Assembly: GCA_947504725.1 (NCBI GenBank)
Contig: CANNHN010000003.1
Location: forward strand, 214,945 to 278,944
Source: Bacteroidota bacterium
GTDB lineage: Bacteria; Bacteroidota; Bacteroidia; 2-12-FULL-35-15
DNA length: 64,000 nt
Direction of reading: 5' to 3'
Part shown: positions 62,714 through 64,000 of the stretch, in pieces
How positions within the stretch are numbered: the first letter of the stretch is position 1
Layout: the number at the start of each line of letters is the position of its first letter
Made by a program: the position numbers and the translations under genes
The notes under the pieces: model-generated
Told to the model about the DNA's origin: nothing
Database searches by the model: none
Seen by the model: only the letters and a program-made list of their open reading frames with translations

Positions 62714-64000
62714 ATGTCATCAAACAAACATATTAAATCATGCTCCTGCACAAATTGTCAACCCATCTTAAATGATACTGGTTTGTCGCGAAAAGGTTTT
62801 TTAAAAACGTTAGGTGCTGCAACATTGGGTCTTGGTCTTTCACCCATTGCATCTTTTGCTTTGCAAGAGCAAGGGAAAACGGAGGAAATTTTAAAGAGTA
62901 GTGTTGTAAAAAGTGGCAAAGCTCAACGAATTACTTTGTTACATACAACCGATATACATGGACAAATTAATGTTCATGATGAATTCTTTTGGGAAAATGA
63001 GAACGTAGTTTTTAAAAAGCGTGGAGGTTTTGCACATTTAAAAACAATGATCAATGAATTGCGGAAACAGAATCCAAATACTTTATTATTAGATGGTGGC
63101 GATTGTTTTCAAGGTAGCGGAATTGTTTCCCTCACTGAGGGACAAGCGATGATTCCATTGATGAATAATTTAAATTATGATTTGGTGTTGCCAGGAAATT
63201 GGGAAGTTATTTATGGTAAGAAGATGCTATTAAAAGATCTGGGTGGATACAACGCACGAAAAATTTGTGCTAATATGTTTGACGATGATTCTGTTTCAGA
63301 TTTGTTATTTCCACCGTATAGTATTTTTTATATTGGTGGAATTAAAATTGGTTTTGTAGGATACAATGATCCCTTAACACCCATCCGACAAACACCTGCT
63401 TATAGTAAAGGAATTAAGTTTTGTGACCCAGAAAAAAATTTAGCAAAATATGTGAAAATTTTAAAAGAGCAAGAGCAATGTAAAATGGTTTTTGTTATGT
63501 CTCACATGGGGTTAGCTCAACAATTAAATCTTGCTTCACAATCGTATGCAGAAGGCGTAGATTATATTTTAGGAGCAGATACGCATGAAAGAATACGCGA
63601 GCCATTGATAGGTAAATATTCTAAAGTTACAGAGCCAGGAGCTTTTGCATCCTTTATTGGAAAGTTGGATATTGTAATTGAAGATGGAAAAATAAAAGAT
63701 GAATCCTATGAATTGTTGGATGTGGATCCAGAGAAATATGCTGCTGATGAGGAAATGATGGCAATGGTAGAACAAACGTATTTGCCATATAATAAAGAAT
63801 TAAAGCGAGTTATTGGTAAAACGAAAACTCCTCTTTACAGATCCTATATCATTGAAACACCTATGGATAATTTAATTACTGATTCGGTTATGTGGAAGAT
63901 GAAAACGGACATTGCTGTTTCTAATGGTTTTAGATTTTGTCCTCCATTGATTCCTGATAGCAAAACAGGTATTGCAGAAATTACAAAAGATTATTTATGG
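62714..64000 (+). CDS. soxB: SoxB-like metallophosphoesterase, 3' end missing
   Basis: 429 residues visible; the frame is open to the window edge. An N-terminal Cys cluster (CSCTNC) precedes a Tat-like signal SRKGFLKTLGAATLGLGL. The calcineurin-like domain shows TTDIHGQ (Asp80, His82), LLDGGDCFQGSG (Asp130), GNWEVIYG (Asn162), MSHMG (His264) and GADTHERI (His291). The DGGD-x-(W/F)QGS and GNWE forms resemble the thiosulfohydrolase SoxB rather than ordinary 5'-nucleotidases, which have GNHE. The first His of the usual GHxH motif reads Asp289. Next to a TsdA-like cytochrome and YeeE/YedE genes, a role in thiosulfate oxidation is likely. The nucleotidase alternative remains. Confidence 0.8.
   Translation, partial: MSSNKHIKSCSCTNCQPILNDTGLSRKGFLKTLGAATLGLGLSPIASFALQEQGKTEEILKSSVVKSGKAQRITLLHTTDIHGQINVHDEFFWENENVVFKKRGGFAHLKTMINELRKQNPNTLLLDGGDCFQGSGIVSLTEGQAMIPLMNNLNYDLVLPGNWEVIYGKKMLLKDLGGYNARKICANMFDDDSVSDLLFPPYSIFYIGGIKIGFVGYNDPLTPIRQTPAYSKGIKFCDPEKNLAKYVKILKEQEQCKMVFVMSHMGLAQQLNLASQSYAEGVDYILGADTHERIREPLIGKYSKVTEPGAFASFIGKLDIVIEDGKIKDESYELLDVDPEKYAADEEMMAMVEQTYLPYNKELKRVIGKTKTPLYRSYIIETPMDNLITDSVMWKMKTDIAVSNGFRFCPPLIPDSKTGIAEITKDYLW

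Overview
The window is AT-rich chromosomal DNA from a member of the Bacteroidota. The signs are: promoters of the TTG/TTTG-N19-21-TAnnTTTG type, genes without clear Shine-Dalgarno sites, a TonB-dependent receptor with a carboxypeptidase-like N-domain beside a PorV-like protein, Bacteroidota-restricted families (DUF4290, DUF3127), Cys-Lys-Lys lipoproteins, and short palindromic repeats between genes. I cannot name genus or species. No insertion sequence, prophage, CRISPR array or rRNA is visible. There is one tRNA.

Layout. 1-3118: end of a WG-repeat protein, ahcY, a Rieske-like lipoprotein and a small very basic exported protein. 3373-12511: a secretion-type cluster of TonB-dependent receptor, giant exported protein and PorV-like barrel. 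12536-17595: greA, a HIT protein, ruvC (opposite strand), a flippase-like membrane protein with a GT2 glycosyltransferase, and an OppC-type permease. 17614-19421: a DUF3127 protein with an SSB-like tip, a flavin reductase-like protein, and tRNA-Leu(TAG) preceded by three tandem 82-bp tRNA-like repeats under one strong promoter. 19464-23130: two neighbouring TPR-transmembrane sensor paralogues, one with a class III adenylate cyclase domain and one cut off where a phosphatase domain would be expected. 23364-27239: a cold-shock protein, then trigger factor, clpP and clpX. 27256-34324 (minus strand): a lipoprotein, folA, thyA, a nucleoside transporter, a bifunctional nuclease, etfA/etfB and a frameshifted lipoprotein gene. 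34372-45141 (plus strand): DUF4290, murA, a TlpA-like thioredoxin, an OmpA protein, grpE, dnaJ, an ABC exporter pair, Ppx/GppA and a sigma-54-type activator without a DNA-binding domain.

45143-55133 (minus strand) is a tight ten-gene run making nucleotide sugars: a diacetamido-uronic acid route (dehydrogenase, WbpB, WbpE, WbpD), a UDP-xylose route (Ugd, UXS), RmlB and a 4-epimerase, plus a CpsB-type PHP phosphatase and a glutaminyl cyclase. 55245-57278 carries an outer-membrane barrel gene and waaA. A nested palindrome then separates waaA from a GNAT gene. 58195-64000 holds a FucP-type sugar transporter and ROK kinase, followed without a break by a diheme TsdA-like cytochrome, two YeeE/YedE half-transporters and the start of a SoxB-like gene, which together look like a thiosulfate uptake and oxidation locus running off the window.

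The least explained items are the tRNA-like tandem repeats in the tRNA-Leu leader, the modular hairpin repeats (one splits etfB from etfA with paired base changes), the nested palindrome at 57274-57427, the activator lacking its DNA-binding domain, and the thiosulfate locus. All functions are inferred from motifs read by eye. No database search was run.
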